Shown: positions 41,349 to 50,258, numbered from the stretch's first letter. The stretch is 64,000 nt of DNA from Bordetella petrii (GCA_017745595.1 WMBV01000014.1:1-64000); one strand, 5' to 3'. Program-made: numbers and translations. Notes: generated by a model not told the origin, from the sequence alone.

Positions 41349-41582
41349 CGCAGAAGACACCGCGATGCCGGACGATCCCGCGTAAAACGGCGCCGTACGG
41401 CACGTGGAAGCCCCCGCGCGGTGCCTGCAAGTAAGTGGTTGCTGCGCTGTTCCGCACGGGTCCTGGCGGGTCGTCGAGCCTGCGAATTCGAGACGAAAAA
41501 AGGGACCGAGTTTATTTCGCAGGCCAAATCCGTCAAAATAGCGTCTTTTAATTGGTTTTTGGCTTAAGCCGGGGGATGCTCT

Positions 41583-43808
41583 GTGCCGCCCAAATTCGAC
41601 TTTGCCCATACTACCCAGCTCGAATCTGTCGAGCTGCTGTCGTCGCGTTCCAGCCGCATCGATTTCGATGCGGGCGATGGATTGCGCCTGGTAGTCGAGG
41701 CGCATGCGCCTGGTGTGTTTCGCCTGCGCTGCGGCGAGGCGAATCTCCTTACCGATGAAAAGTCCGGCGCGCGCGCCCGGGCTGTTGCCGAAATGCTGCT
41801 GGCACGCCAGGAAGCCGTGGGGGAATGCACCATCGTGCCCCGCGACGACGGCAACGGCTGGCGCATCGCCCAGGGCGACGTCGCGCTGGACGTCCAGTCC
41901 GATCCGGTGCGTATCGCGCTGTACCGGGGCGATGTCCAGGTGCTGGCCTCCGACGACTCGGTGCACGAGCCGGCCTTCGGCCACAACGCGCTCGACGAAA
42001 TCGAACACGCCGTCTGGAATGCCGCCTTCACGCTCGAGCCCGGTGAACGCGTCTACGGCCTGGGCGAAACCCCGGGCGACCTGAACCGCCGCGACGAAGC
42101 CGTGGTGTCCGACGACCCCGAACACCGCGCGCTGCCGCTCGCCTGGAGCCCGCGCGGCTGGGGCGTGTACGTCAACACCATGCATCGCGTGCAGCACGGC
42201 GTGGGCGTGGCGCCCATCGATGCCGCCTACACGCTGGCGGTCGAAGATCCGGTGCTCGACGTGTTCCTGTTTGCCGGCGAGCCCTGCGAAGTCCTCAACC
42301 AGTACACGGCCCTGACGGGCCGCGCCGGGCAGCCGGTGCTGTGGGCCATGGGCGCATGGCTGCAGCAGGCCGACGGCGAAATGGCCACGCAAACCGCGGC
42401 GCTGGTCGCGCAGATGCGCGAAATGCAGCTGCCGCTCGATGCCGTCAAGCTGGCGGGGCCCGCGGCATGGGGTTTCCAGGCCGACAAACCCGTCTTCGAA
42501 TGGGATGCCCAGCGCTTTCCCGACGCGCGCCAAATGTTGGCGCTGTTCCACAAGCATCACGTCCACGTGGCCGCCACCGGCTTTCCGGGCGTGATCAAGT
42601 CCAGCCTGTTGTTCGAAGAGCTGGAAGACCGCGGCTGGCTGCTGACGCGCGACGACGGCAGCGCCCAGGTATTCGACGGCAACGCCGCCACCGCCGGGCG
42701 CCCCTATGGGCTGCTCGACCTCACTTACCGCGACGTCTACAACCTGTGGATCGAGCGCCATCGGCAATTGCTCGATGACGGCCTGGATGCGCCGGTGTGC
42801 GACGCCCAGATCGCCATTCCGGATGGCGTCAGCGCGCGCAACGGCGAAACCGGCGCCGCGCTGCGCACCATGTATCCGCTGCTGGCGCGCCGCGCGCTGT
42901 TCGACGCCGTGGCCGGCCACAAGGTGCCGCCCGAAGGCGTCGTGCCCAGCACCGACCTGTTCCCGGCGGCGCAGCGCCTGCCGTGGCAGCTGGGCCCGCA
43001 AGTCGGCAACGATTGGGCCGGACTGGAGCACACGCTGCGCACGGCCCTGTCCATAGGGGCCAGCGGGGTGCCGGTACAGGTGCATTCCATCGGCTCGGCT
43101 ACCGCGCCGCTGGACGGCATGACGCCCGAGCTTTACCTGCGCTGGCTGACGGCGGGCGTGTTCTCGGCCAATTTCTGCTTCCAGGGCATTCCGGCCCTGC
43201 TGCCGTGGTCGTTCGGCGATGCCGCGCTCGAACAGGCGCGCACCTGGCTGCAATGGCGCTACCGGCTCATTCCGTACGTGCTGGGTGCCATCGAAGACTC
43301 CGTGCGCACCGGGCTGCCCGTGCAGCGCTCGATGGCGCTGAGCTTCCCGCACGATGCCGAGGCCCACGACTGGGACCTGCAATACCTGCTGGGCCCCGCG
43401 CTGCTGGTGGCCCCGGTTACCCAGCCCGGCAACAGCGTGCGGGTGTATTTGCCCAAGGGCGAGGCCTGGTGGGACCTGAACACCGGCCATCGCTACGAAG
43501 GCGGCACCACCTGGACCATCGAGTGCGGCACCGACAAGTTCCCGGTGTTCGGCCGCGAAGGGCACATGCTGTGCCTGGGGCCGGTGGCGCAGCACGCCGG
43601 CGAATTCAACTCGGCCCGCATCCTGGACGAGGTCTGGATGTTCGGCATGCCGGTGCACAACCCCGTCGTCATGCGCAACAAGATCCGCGTGATGCAGATG
43701 CAGGGCTCCAGCTACATCAAGGGCCTGGAAGGGCTGCGCATTCTTCCGTCCGAAGGGCTCGAGGTCAAGCGGCGCGGCGCCGAAGTGCGCATTTCGCGCG
43801 CGCGGTAG
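41583..43808 (+). CDS. GH31-like protein with degenerate catalytic motifs
   Basis: The protein has 741 residues with the fold order of glycoside hydrolase family 31: an N-terminal beta-sandwich containing VYGLGETPGDLNRR (about residue 158), a TIM barrel (about 245-570, LWAMGAWLQQADGE onward), and C-terminal sheets with YLLGPALLVAPVTQPG. By my hand alignment with E. coli YicI, the nucleophile region KTDFGE corresponds to VCDAQI (Asp407 kept), but the acid/base motif HWGGD corresponds to QLGPQ (Gln473), and the barrel DIGG motif reads HSIGS. A classical retaining glucosidase is therefore doubtful. The GTG at 41583 follows GGGGGA. It stands alone; repeat elements follow directly. The substrate is unknown. 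Confidence 0.75.
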   Translation: MPPKFDFAHTTQLESVELLSSRSSRIDFDAGDGLRLVVEAHAPGVFRLRCGEANLLTDEKSGARARAVAEMLLARQEAVGECTIVPRDDGNGWRIAQGDVALDVQSDPVRIALYRGDVQVLASDDSVHEPAFGHNALDEIEHAVWNAAFTLEPGERVYGLGETPGDLNRRDEAVVSDDPEHRALPLAWSPRGWGVYVNTMHRVQHGVGVAPIDAAYTLAVEDPVLDVFLFAGEPCEVLNQYTALTGRAGQPVLWAMGAWLQQADGEMATQTAALVAQMREMQLPLDAVKLAGPAAWGFQADKPVFEWDAQRFPDARQMLALFHKHHVHVAATGFPGVIKSSLLFEELEDRGWLLTRDDGSAQVFDGNAATAGRPYGLLDLTYRDVYNLWIERHRQLLDDGLDAPVCDAQIAIPDGVSARNGETGAALRTMYPLLARRALFDAVAGHKVPPEGVVPSTDLFPAAQRLPWQLGPQVGNDWAGLEHTLRTALSIGASGVPVQVHSIGSATAPLDGMTPELYLRWLTAGVFSANFCFQGIPALLPWSFGDAALEQARTWLQWRYRLIPYVLGAIEDSVRTGLPVQRSMALSFPHDAEAHDWDLQYLLGPALLVAPVTQPGNSVRVYLPKGEAWWDLNTGHRYEGGTTWTIECGTDKFPVFGREGHMLCLGPVAQHAGEFNSARILDEVWMFGMPVHNPVVMRNKIRVMQMQGSSYIKGLEGLRILPSEGLEVKRRGAEVRISRAR

Positions 43809-43897
43809 GGCCCACCCCCGGAAAGCGCTGCGCGCTTTTCCCCCCTCAAAGGGGGCGACGCTGGCGGACCGGCGGAGCCGGATCCGCGGCGTCCCCG
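43809..43897 (+). repeat. Dispersed GC-rich repeat, family B, copy 2
   Basis: It begins at the stop of the GH31-like gene. Order: CCCACCCCCGG, GAAAGCGCTGCGCGCTTTTC, a C6 run, TCAAA and G5, then the 47-base core 43851-43897 identical to 29097-29143. Orientation relative to the upstream gene is the same as for copy 1. Confidence 0.85.
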
Positions 43898-43927
43898 CTT
43901 GGGGGGCGGCCGCGTTCTGGCCGTGGC

Positions 43928-44019
43928 AGGTGTCAGGCTCCGCCGGTGCCTGACACCGCTGTGGGCGGACAATCTCGGCCAAGCCGCGGTGTCTGACACC
44001 CTGCGGGAGTCAGACACCT
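43928..44019. repeat. Dispersed palindromic repeat, family A, copy 2
   Basis: The left arm is 43928-43957 and the right arm 43988-44019. The right arm is identical over 32 bases to the right arm of copy 1 (3647-3678). The left arm is shortened by 2 bases inside CTCCGCCGG, and the loop is 30 bases instead of 12. It follows repeat B by 30 bases. Confidence 0.85.
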
Positions 44020-44104
44020 GAACGCACACCTGACTGCCACTGAACGCCCGGGCACCGTGTGCTATGGTTCTGCGCGCGCCACAAGCCGCCCGGACCGTTT
44101 TTAT

Positions 44105-44148
44105 ATAACTAATAGTTATTAAAAAGAGAACAAACTGTTGTTCTCTTT
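44105..44148. promoter_or_regulatory. Two palindromes upstream of metN
   Basis: ATAACT-AAT-AGTTAT (44105-44119) is a perfect dyad, and AAAGAGAACAA-ACTG-TTGTTCTCTTT (44123-44148) is a perfect 11-bp inverted repeat. Both lie in an AT-rich stretch 31-74 bases before the metN start. They could be operators for a methionine regulator, or the second could be a leader hairpin. No known MetJ box or SAM riboswitch is recognisable. Confidence 0.55.
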
Positions 44149-44178
44149 GGAAGCGCGGTCCTCCACAATCGCACCGTC

Positions 44179-45267
44179 ATGATTCACATCGAAAACCTCT
44201 CAAAGACCTACGCTACGCCGCACGGACGCTTTGAGGCATTGCGCGACATCAGCCTGCATATCGAGCAGGGCGAGGTGTTCGGCATCATCGGCCCCAGCGG
44301 GGCCGGCAAAAGTACCCTGGTCCAGTGCATCAATCTGCTTGAACGCCCCGACAGCGGCGAAATCGTCATAGGCGGCACGGCCCTGACCGGCCTGGACGAA
44401 GCGCGGCTGCGCAGCCAGCGCCGCCGCATCGGCATGGTGTTCCAGGGCTTCAATCTGCTGGCCCGCCGCACCGTATACGGCAACGTGGCCCTGCCGCTCG
44501 AGATCGCCGGCGTGCCCGCCGCGCAAATCCCGGCCAGGGTGGAACGCCTGCTGGCGCTGGTGGGGTTGGAGCATCTGCGCGACCGCTATCCCGGCCAGAT
44601 CAGCGGCGGCCAGAAGCAGCGGGTGGGCATTGCCCGCGCGCTGGCCAACGACCCCGACGTGCTGCTCAGCGACGAAGCGACTTCGGCGCTGGACCCGGAA
44701 ACCACGCACAACATCCTGGCGCTGCTGCGCGATATCAACCGCCAGACGGGCATCACCGTGGTGATGATCACGCACCAGATGGAGGTCGTGCGCGAAATCT
44801 GCGACCGCGTGGCCGTGCTGGCCGAAGGCCAGGTCGTCGAAATGGGGCGCACGCAAGACATCTTTGCCAATCCGCGGCACGAGGTCACGCGCGCGATGGT
44901 GTCGGCCGCCACCGCGTCCGACCTGACCGATGCCACGCTGGCCGCTACCCGCGAACGCATTGCCGTCCTGCAGGCCGAGCGCCCGGGCAGCGTCGTGCGC
45001 CTGCTGCGCGTGCGGCTGGCCGGCGGCGCGTCGGCCGGCACGCTGCTGTCCGACCTGACGCGCCAGCATGCCCTCGATGTCAGCCTGGTGCAGGCGCGCG
45101 TCGAAGACATTCAGGGCGTGGCCGTCGGCACGCTGTTCGTGCTGGTACAAGGCACGGCCGCCGCCCTGGGCCAGGCCCTGGAAGCGCTGGCCGCCCAAGA
45201 TATATCCGTAGAAGAAATTGCTTATGAGTCCGCAACTGATCGACCTGCTCGCCACCTCGCTGCTTGA
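44179..45267 (+). CDS. metN: Methionine ABC importer ATPase MetN
   Basis: The protein has 362 residues. An ABC ATPase domain (Walker A GPSGAGKST at 38-46, signature ISGGQKQR, DEATSALDPET) is followed by a C-terminal NIL domain (about 265-345), which in E. coli binds methionine and inhibits the transporter when the pool is high. It is the first gene of metNIQ. Its 3' end overlaps metI by 44 bases, an unusually long overlap for this operon. Confidence 0.93.
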   Translation: MIHIENLSKTYATPHGRFEALRDISLHIEQGEVFGIIGPSGAGKSTLVQCINLLERPDSGEIVIGGTALTGLDEARLRSQRRRIGMVFQGFNLLARRTVYGNVALPLEIAGVPAAQIPARVERLLALVGLEHLRDRYPGQISGGQKQRVGIARALANDPDVLLSDEATSALDPETTHNILALLRDINRQTGITVVMITHQMEVVREICDRVAVLAEGQVVEMGRTQDIFANPRHEVTRAMVSAATASDLTDATLAATRERIAVLQAERPGSVVRLLRVRLAGGASAGTLLSDLTRQHALDVSLVQARVEDIQGVAVGTLFVLVQGTAAALGQALEALAAQDISVEEIAYESATDRPARHLAA

Positions 45268-45877
45268 TACGCTGCTGCTGGTGGGCGTGCCCAGCCTGAT
45301 CGCCGTGCTGGTCGGCATTCCGATGGGCGTGGTGCTGGTGGTGACCGCGCGCGGTGCGATGCTGCAGAACCTGGTGGTGAACCGCACGCTGGGCGCCGTC
45401 GTCAACATCACCCGCTCGGTGCCGTTCATCATCTTGATGGTGGCCATCATTCCATTCACGCGCCTGATCGCGCAGACGTCCATCGGCACTACCGCGGCCA
45501 TCGTGCCCCTGTCGGTGGCGGCCATCCCGTTCATGGCGCGCATCGCCGAGAACGCCATGCGCGAAGTGGATGCCGGCCTGCTGACCGCCGCCCGCGCCAT
45601 GGGCGCCAGCCCGCTGCAGATCATCATGAAAGTGCTGCTGCCCGAATCGCTGCCCGGCCTGGTGGCCGCCACCATCGTGACCATCATCAGCCTGATCGGC
45701 TATTCGGCCATGGCCGGCGCCATTGGCGGCGGCGGCCTGGGCGACCTGGGCATACGCTACGGCTACCAGCGCTTCCTGCCCGAAGTCATGCTGGCCGTCG
45801 TGGTGGTGCTGGTCGTGCTGGTGCAGGTCGTGCAAGGCCTGGGCGACTGGCTGGTACGCCGCATGTCGCATCGCTGA
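45224..45877 (+). CDS. metI: Methionine ABC importer permease MetI
   Basis: The protein has 217 residues with five hydrophobic segments and the permease loop EVDAGLLTAARAMGASPLQI near residue 120 that contacts MetN. The start at 45224 (MSPQLIDLL) lies inside metN in another frame. It brings D- and L-methionine across the inner membrane. Confidence 0.93.
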   Translation: MSPQLIDLLATSLLDTLLLVGVPSLIAVLVGIPMGVVLVVTARGAMLQNLVVNRTLGAVVNITRSVPFIILMVAIIPFTRLIAQTSIGTTAAIVPLSVAAIPFMARIAENAMREVDAGLLTAARAMGASPLQIIMKVLLPESLPGLVAATIVTIISLIGYSAMAGAIGGGGLGDLGIRYGYQRFLPEVMLAVVVVLVVLVQVVQGLGDWLVRRMSHR

Positions 45878-45912
45878 ACCTACGCCTACTTTTTTACTGG
45901 AATCCACGCAAC

Positions 45913-46710
45913 ATGAGCATCACGTTTTTCAAGTCGCTGGCCGCGCTGACCCTGGGCGCCGCCGTCTTCGCGCAGCCCGCGCTGGCACAGGACAAGCCCC
46001 TGAAAGTCGGCGTGACCGCCGGGCCGCACGCGCAGATTTTCGAGGTGGTCAAGCAAGAGGCCGCCAAGCAGGGGCTAAAGGTCGAGATCATCGAGTTCAG
46101 CGACTATGTGCAGCCCAACGCGGCGCTGTCGGCGGGCGACCTGGACATGAACAGCTACCAGCACCAGCCTTACCTGGACGCCGCCAATGCCGACCGCGGC
46201 TATAAGCTGGTCAGCATCGCCAAGACGGTGATTTTCCCCATAGGCATCTACAGCAAGAAGGTCAAGAACCTGGGCGAACTGAAGCAGGGCGCGCAGATCG
46301 GCATCCCCAACGACCCCACCAACGGCGGCCGCGCTTTGCTGCTGCTGCAGGAACAAGGGTTGATCAAGCTGAATCCCGACGCCGGGCTGAAGGCCACGCC
46401 CATCGACGTGACGGAAAATCCGCGCAAGCTGCGCTTCGTGGAACTGGATGCCGCCCAGCTGCCGCGCTCGCTGGACGATACCGACGCGTCGGCCGTGAAC
46501 ACCAATTTCGCGCTGGAAGCCGGCCTGGACCCCAACAAGGACGCCATCGCCCGCGAATCGTCGGAATCGCCTTATGCCAACGTGCTGGCGGTGCGCGAGC
46601 AAGACCAGGGCCGCGCCGACCTGCGCAAGCTGGTCAGCATCTACCACAGCCCCGCCGTGAAGGCCTTCATCGACGAGAAATTCAAGGGCGCCGTGGTGGC
46701 CGCCTGGTAA
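45913..46710 (+). CDS. metQ: Methionine-binding protein MetQ
   Basis: The protein has 265 residues of the NlpA/MetQ family. The mature part starts after a signal peptide (about 1-24, ending AQPALAQ). Conserved elements are VGVTAGPHAQI near residue 32, DLDMNSYQHQPYL near 76, GIPNDPTNGGRALLLLQ near 134, and NTNFALEAGLDP near 196. In E. coli the protein is a lipoprotein; here no lipobox cysteine is seen, so it should be a soluble periplasmic protein. It lies 35 bases after metI. Confidence 0.93.
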   Translation: MSITFFKSLAALTLGAAVFAQPALAQDKPLKVGVTAGPHAQIFEVVKQEAAKQGLKVEIIEFSDYVQPNAALSAGDLDMNSYQHQPYLDAANADRGYKLVSIAKTVIFPIGIYSKKVKNLGELKQGAQIGIPNDPTNGGRALLLLQEQGLIKLNPDAGLKATPIDVTENPRKLRFVELDAAQLPRSLDDTDASAVNTNFALEAGLDPNKDAIARESSESPYANVLAVREQDQGRADLRKLVSIYHSPAVKAFIDEKFKGAVVAAW

Positions 46711-46717
46711 CCGCTTT

Positions 46718-46746
46718 TTGACAACCCGGCCCAGGTGCGTCATAAT
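46718..46746 (+). promoter_or_regulatory. Promoter of tRNA-Lys
   Basis: TTGACA (46718-46723) and CATAAT (46741-46746) are separated by exactly 17 bases. The predicted start, about 46753, lies some 8 bases before the tRNA. It is one of the best sigma-70 matches in the window. Confidence 0.85.
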
Positions 46747-46760
46747 CTTATGCTTCGGTC

Positions 46761-46836
46761 GGGTCGTTAGCTCAGTTGGTAGAGCAGCGGACTTTTAATC
46801 CGTTGGTCGCGCGTTCGAGTCGCGCACGACCCACCA
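46761..46836 (+). tRNA. tRNA-Lys (anticodon TTT)
   Basis: A 76-nt cloverleaf including the encoded CCA. The acceptor stem GGGTCGT (46761-46767) pairs with ACGACCC (46826-46832). The anticodon stem is GCGGA/TCCGT around the loop CTTTTAA, anticodon TTT at 46794-46796. The T-arm has GTTCGAGTC. Confidence 0.97.
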
Positions 46837-46985
46837 CCAAATAAAATCAGGCAATTGACCCCGTATAGCGGGGGCCACAAGAAAAGGGGCAAGAAGGGGG
46901 CTGCAAAGTGCCTTTACCCCGTTTTGATGTGCCGTGGCGCAAGTTGCGCCTGCCACCAAGGTGCTTTTTCTGGAAGACGACGGCG

Positions 46986-47912
46986 TTATGCCGACGGCGA
47001 AGCATCTTGGTCGGCATAGCCTTCGCTGCCCGGCACCACGCCGGCCGGTAAAGATTCGATAAACCGGCAGATCTCTCCCGCCCGCGTCAGCCAGACCTTA
47101 TCCTGGTTTTCCAGAATGTGCTCGATCACTTTCCGGAATCGGCGTAGCCGGTGCGGCTGGCCCAATATGAAGCTATGCAGCACAACGCTCATAACGAGTG
47201 GGCGGCGCTCGGATTCCTCTAGCATTTCGTCGAACTGGTCGATCAGGTTTTCGCAGAAAATTTGCGATGGCGTTCTGCGCGTCACGACCTCGATAGAGTC
47301 GTTCAAGTCTTGCGCGTACGGAATCGCCAAAATGCGTCCGTGTCGAGTGTCGAACCACACCGGCTGGTCGTCCAGCGGCCAGTCCATCATGTAGCGATAG
47401 CCGGCGGCTTTGAGCAGATCCAGCGAGTTGTAAGTCTGGGATATATACGGTGCCAGCCAGCCCATGGGCGGGTGGCCCTCATGCTGTGCGATGGCCGCGG
47501 TTGCCTCGTGGATGGCGACCCGTTCTTGCTCGATTGTCATATCGCCCTGACGCTCGGCGTTTGTTCTGCCATGGCCGACTATCTCGTCGCCCCGCGTCGA
47601 GAAGGCGGCAATCATCTGCGGACAATATTGATACAGCTCCGTATTGACCAAGAGCTCCAACGGCAAGTTGTACGCCTCCGCGAACTCCAGCAAGCGCCAG
47701 GCGCCGACACGGTTGCCATAATCACGCCAGGCAAAACTACGGGAATTCGGCTGCGCCTGCGGCGTGCCGTAATCGTTGCCCAGCCCTTCGCCGAATTCAA
47801 AGTGCTCTACATTCAAAGACAAATGCACTGCCAGTCGCTTGCCGTCGGGGAAGCTATAGTCCGGGCGTCGGGAAATCGCGGAATAGCCGTAGCGTCCATG
47901 GGTTTTCAGCAT
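46986..47912 (-). CDS. Polysaccharide deacetylase-fold hydrolase (PuuE-like)
   Basis: The protein has 308 residues of the NodB/carbohydrate esterase 4 fold. It resembles the PuuE subgroup, which includes cofactor-free allantoinases, more than true chitin deacetylases: VHLSLNVEHFEFGEG near residue 30 replaces the classical TFDDG, with EIVGHGRTNAE near 110 and GWLAPY near 152. It may therefore open a cyclic amide or deacylate a small molecule. It is the last gene of a four-gene minus-strand set and starts 12 bases after the MmgE/PrpD stop. Its GC content is lower than that of flanking genes. The reaction is inferred from subgroup resemblance only. Confidence 0.78.
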   Translation of the reverse strand: MLKTHGRYGYSAISRRPDYSFPDGKRLAVHLSLNVEHFEFGEGLGNDYGTPQAQPNSRSFAWRDYGNRVGAWRLLEFAEAYNLPLELLVNTELYQYCPQMIAAFSTRGDEIVGHGRTNAERQGDMTIEQERVAIHEATAAIAQHEGHPPMGWLAPYISQTYNSLDLLKAAGYRYMMDWPLDDQPVWFDTRHGRILAIPYAQDLNDSIEVVTRRTPSQIFCENLIDQFDEMLEESERRPLVMSVVLHSFILGQPHRLRRFRKVIEHILENQDKVWLTRAGEICRFIESLPAGVVPGSEGYADQDASPSA

Positions 47913-47924
47913 GATCTGATCCGT

Positions 47925-49280
47925 CTACAGGTTGAGGTCAGCAGAGAACTCTCGCATATTGCCAACGTGCTCGATGCTCATGCAGGCCTTGTAAAGGCTG
48001 TACGTTGTAGCGTCGCCCCATAAAGGCGCTCCCAACGACATGAATTTTTCTTCCAGTTCTTTCTGGGTGTGCGGGCGCGCGGGCTCCCCTTTGGTCAGCT
48101 CGCAATGGCCAATAATGGGAGGCTTGCCGGCGACATGGATGCGGACATCGCAACGCTGATGGCCGGGATAAGCCGCCGTATACGCCGGATCTTCCGTCAC
48201 GAATATCCGTTGGACCAATGCCTGCACCGCAGGATTGGCTACCGCGGCGTCATCGAATGACGTCAACCCGGATCGGCCATGGCGCAGAATCGTTGCAAGC
48301 GCAAAGGGAATGGAAAAGCGACCACCGAAACTGGTGGTAATGCTCTTGCCATTTAGCATGGCCGCCAGCCTGTAACCCTTGACGTCGATCTGTTCGATGG
48401 TATCCGGATCGATGCGGCCGCCAGCTTGCGCAATGGCGTCCTCCAGGGCATCAATGGCACTATGCACATAACGCCCGGTGGGATGCAGCTTGAAGTATCC
48501 CATCGCCATAAGCCATTCAGCGCCCAGGCCTTCCATCACGCTTGCCGCATCATAGCGATCCGATACCGCTCCCCCGCCGTACACCGATTTCACGCCATCG
48601 GTTTCGCCCTTGAATCCGGCCAGCGCCATCTGCACCGCGACTTGGCCCATGTACGCCGAGTGTCCGGAGTAGATATTGCGCACCGTTGAGCCTTCCAGCA
48701 GAGTATTCCGGCTGGTCGCCATGCCCATGGTGGCCGACATGCTGATCAATTCGCGCATCTGCGGCGCAGCAAGCCCGCGCAGCTTGCCAACGGCAACGGC
48801 GGCGCCGATCACGCCATAGGTGCCGTGCGGATGAATCGCCAGATGCATATTGGCAGCGCGATTAATACGCGAGGAAACCTCGTACCCTAGTATGCTCGCA
48901 AGCAGAAGATCGGCTCCCGATGCACCGGTTTCTTGCGCCACCGCCAAGGCGGCCGGCACTACCTGAATGCCCGGATGACCCTTGGCAAACTGATTGCCCT
49001 CATCTAACTCGAGCCAGCACCCCGCGCTGCCATTGAGCAGGCCCGCGTCAAGCGGCGCAGCACGGCGCCCGGTGCCCAGTACCCAGGCCTGACCCGTGCC
49101 CGCCTGCGCGAGATGTGCTTCGGCGAACGCCTTCATTTCCGGTATCTGCATGCCCGCTCCGATTACCGGCAGCGAGTCGGCGATTACCCAACGGCCATGT
49201 TGTCGCGTAGCGTCATCCAGATCGGTTAAACGTGCCTGGCAGATAAACCGTGCCAACTCATCCAGGTAGTGCGCCTGCAT
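47925..49280 (-). CDS. MmgE/PrpD family protein
   Basis: The protein has 451 residues. The family includes 2-methylcitrate dehydratase (PrpD) and cis-aconitate decarboxylase (IRG1). The all-helical N-terminal domain shows LELDEGNQFAKGHPGIQVVPAALAVA (about 90-115), where the D-E-G and H-P-G elements surround the active site, and IHPHGTYGVIGAA near 148. Many members in Bordetella act in unknown catabolic routes. It begins 3 bases after the Bug receptor stop, with GGTGGAG as ribosome site, so the two are translated together. Product and substrate are open, probably a small carboxylic acid. Confidence 0.85.
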   Translation of the reverse strand: MQAHYLDELARFICQARLTDLDDATRQHGRWVIADSLPVIGAGMQIPEMKAFAEAHLAQAGTGQAWVLGTGRRAAPLDAGLLNGSAGCWLELDEGNQFAKGHPGIQVVPAALAVAQETGASGADLLLASILGYEVSSRINRAANMHLAIHPHGTYGVIGAAVAVGKLRGLAAPQMRELISMSATMGMATSRNTLLEGSTVRNIYSGHSAYMGQVAVQMALAGFKGETDGVKSVYGGGAVSDRYDAASVMEGLGAEWLMAMGYFKLHPTGRYVHSAIDALEDAIAQAGGRIDPDTIEQIDVKGYRLAAMLNGKSITTSFGGRFSIPFALATILRHGRSGLTSFDDAAVANPAVQALVQRIFVTEDPAYTAAYPGHQRCDVRIHVAGKPPIIGHCELTKGEPARPHTQKELEEKFMSLGAPLWGDATTYSLYKACMSIEHVGNMREFSADLNL

Positions 49281-49283
49281 CGC

Positions 49284-50258
49284 TCACTCCACCTTGATGT
49301 CGTTGACCTTTACGAGGTCACCCCATTTTTTCGAATCGGTTGCTATATACGCGGCGAATTCTTGCGGCGAACTGATATGGGGTAATAATCCGGCGTCGAC
49401 CAGCTGCTTGCGCACTTCTGGGTCTTTCAAAACTTCTGCGGTTTCCTTGTTGATGCGGTCAATAACGGCCGCCGGTGTGCCGGCAGGCGCGAACAAACCA
49501 TACCAAGCGACGGAGTCATAGCCGGATACTCCGGCCTCCGCGATAGTGGGCACGTCGGGCAGCACTTCCAGCCGTTCCGAAGACGTTACGCCCAGGGCGC
49601 GAAGCTCGCCCGCCTTGATCTGGCTGACCGCCGGCGCTACAGCCGAGAACATGAAGTCGACATTACCGGCCAATAGATCCACCATGGCGGGACCTCCCCC
49701 TCGGTACGAAATGTTTGTCATGCGTGTATTGGTCATTGCCATGAAAAGCTGCGTGGCCATATAGTCGGATGCCCCGACGCCCGAGGAGCCAAAATTGAGC
49801 TTGCCTGGCTCGGCGTTCGCCATATCGATGAATGTGGCCACCGTAGTCGCCGGACTGTTCGGCCGAACGACAAGAGCATTGATGCCATCCACCACCGGCG
49901 TGATGGGAACGAGATCCTTGGTCGGATCGAATGGCATGTCTTTATAGAGATACGGGGCAATGGAAATAATGCCGGCACTGGCCATCACTATGCTATAGCC
50001 GTCTGCCGGTGAATTCACGACGTTCTGGGTGCCTATAAAGCCGGCCGCGCCCGTGCGATTCTCTACGACCACTGATTGGCCGAGTCTGGGCGCCAAGCCT
50101 TTGGCTAATACCCGCGCCGTAACGTCCACCGACCCTCCCGCGGCGAAGGGAACGACTAACCTGATCGGGCGGGTTGGCCATTGCTCCGCCGATGCGGCCG
50201 AAGTAAGCGAAATGAGCAGCGCGAGCCCTGCCCACGCTGGGCGAGAAAAATGTTTCAT
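49284..50258 (-). CDS. Bug-family (TctC) solute-binding receptor
   Basis: The protein has 324 residues. A signal peptide of about 24 residues (ending SAASA) precedes a TctC fold with IRLVVPFAAGGSVDVTAR near residue 31 and GSSGVGASDYMATQLF near 156. Bug proteins bind carboxylates or amides in the periplasm and often serve orphan systems: no TctA/TctB membrane subunits occur nearby. The gene lies between LysR and the MmgE/PrpD gene, so its ligand is likely the substrate of those enzymes. Confidence 0.9.
   Translation of the reverse strand: MKHFSRPAWAGLALLISLTSAASAEQWPTRPIRLVVPFAAGGSVDVTARVLAKGLAPRLGQSVVVENRTGAAGFIGTQNVVNSPADGYSIVMASAGIISIAPYLYKDMPFDPTKDLVPITPVVDGINALVVRPNSPATTVATFIDMANAEPGKLNFGSSGVGASDYMATQLFMAMTNTRMTNISYRGGGPAMVDLLAGNVDFMFSAVAPAVSQIKAGELRALGVTSSERLEVLPDVPTIAEAGVSGYDSVAWYGLFAPAGTPAAVIDRINKETAEVLKDPEVRKQLVDAGLLPHISSPQEFAAYIATDSKKWGDLVKVNDIKVE

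Noticed and set aside
44105-44178. SAM riboswitch in front of metNIQ
   Set aside because: The leader is too short and lacks the conserved cores of known SAM riboswitch classes; only simple dyads are present.
46761-46985. Attachment site or integrase remnant at tRNA-Lys
   Set aside because: I looked for a repeat of the tRNA 3' end near 51299-51425 and for integrase-like coding between 46837 and 46985 and saw neither. Only a short hairpin near 46858-46874 is present.
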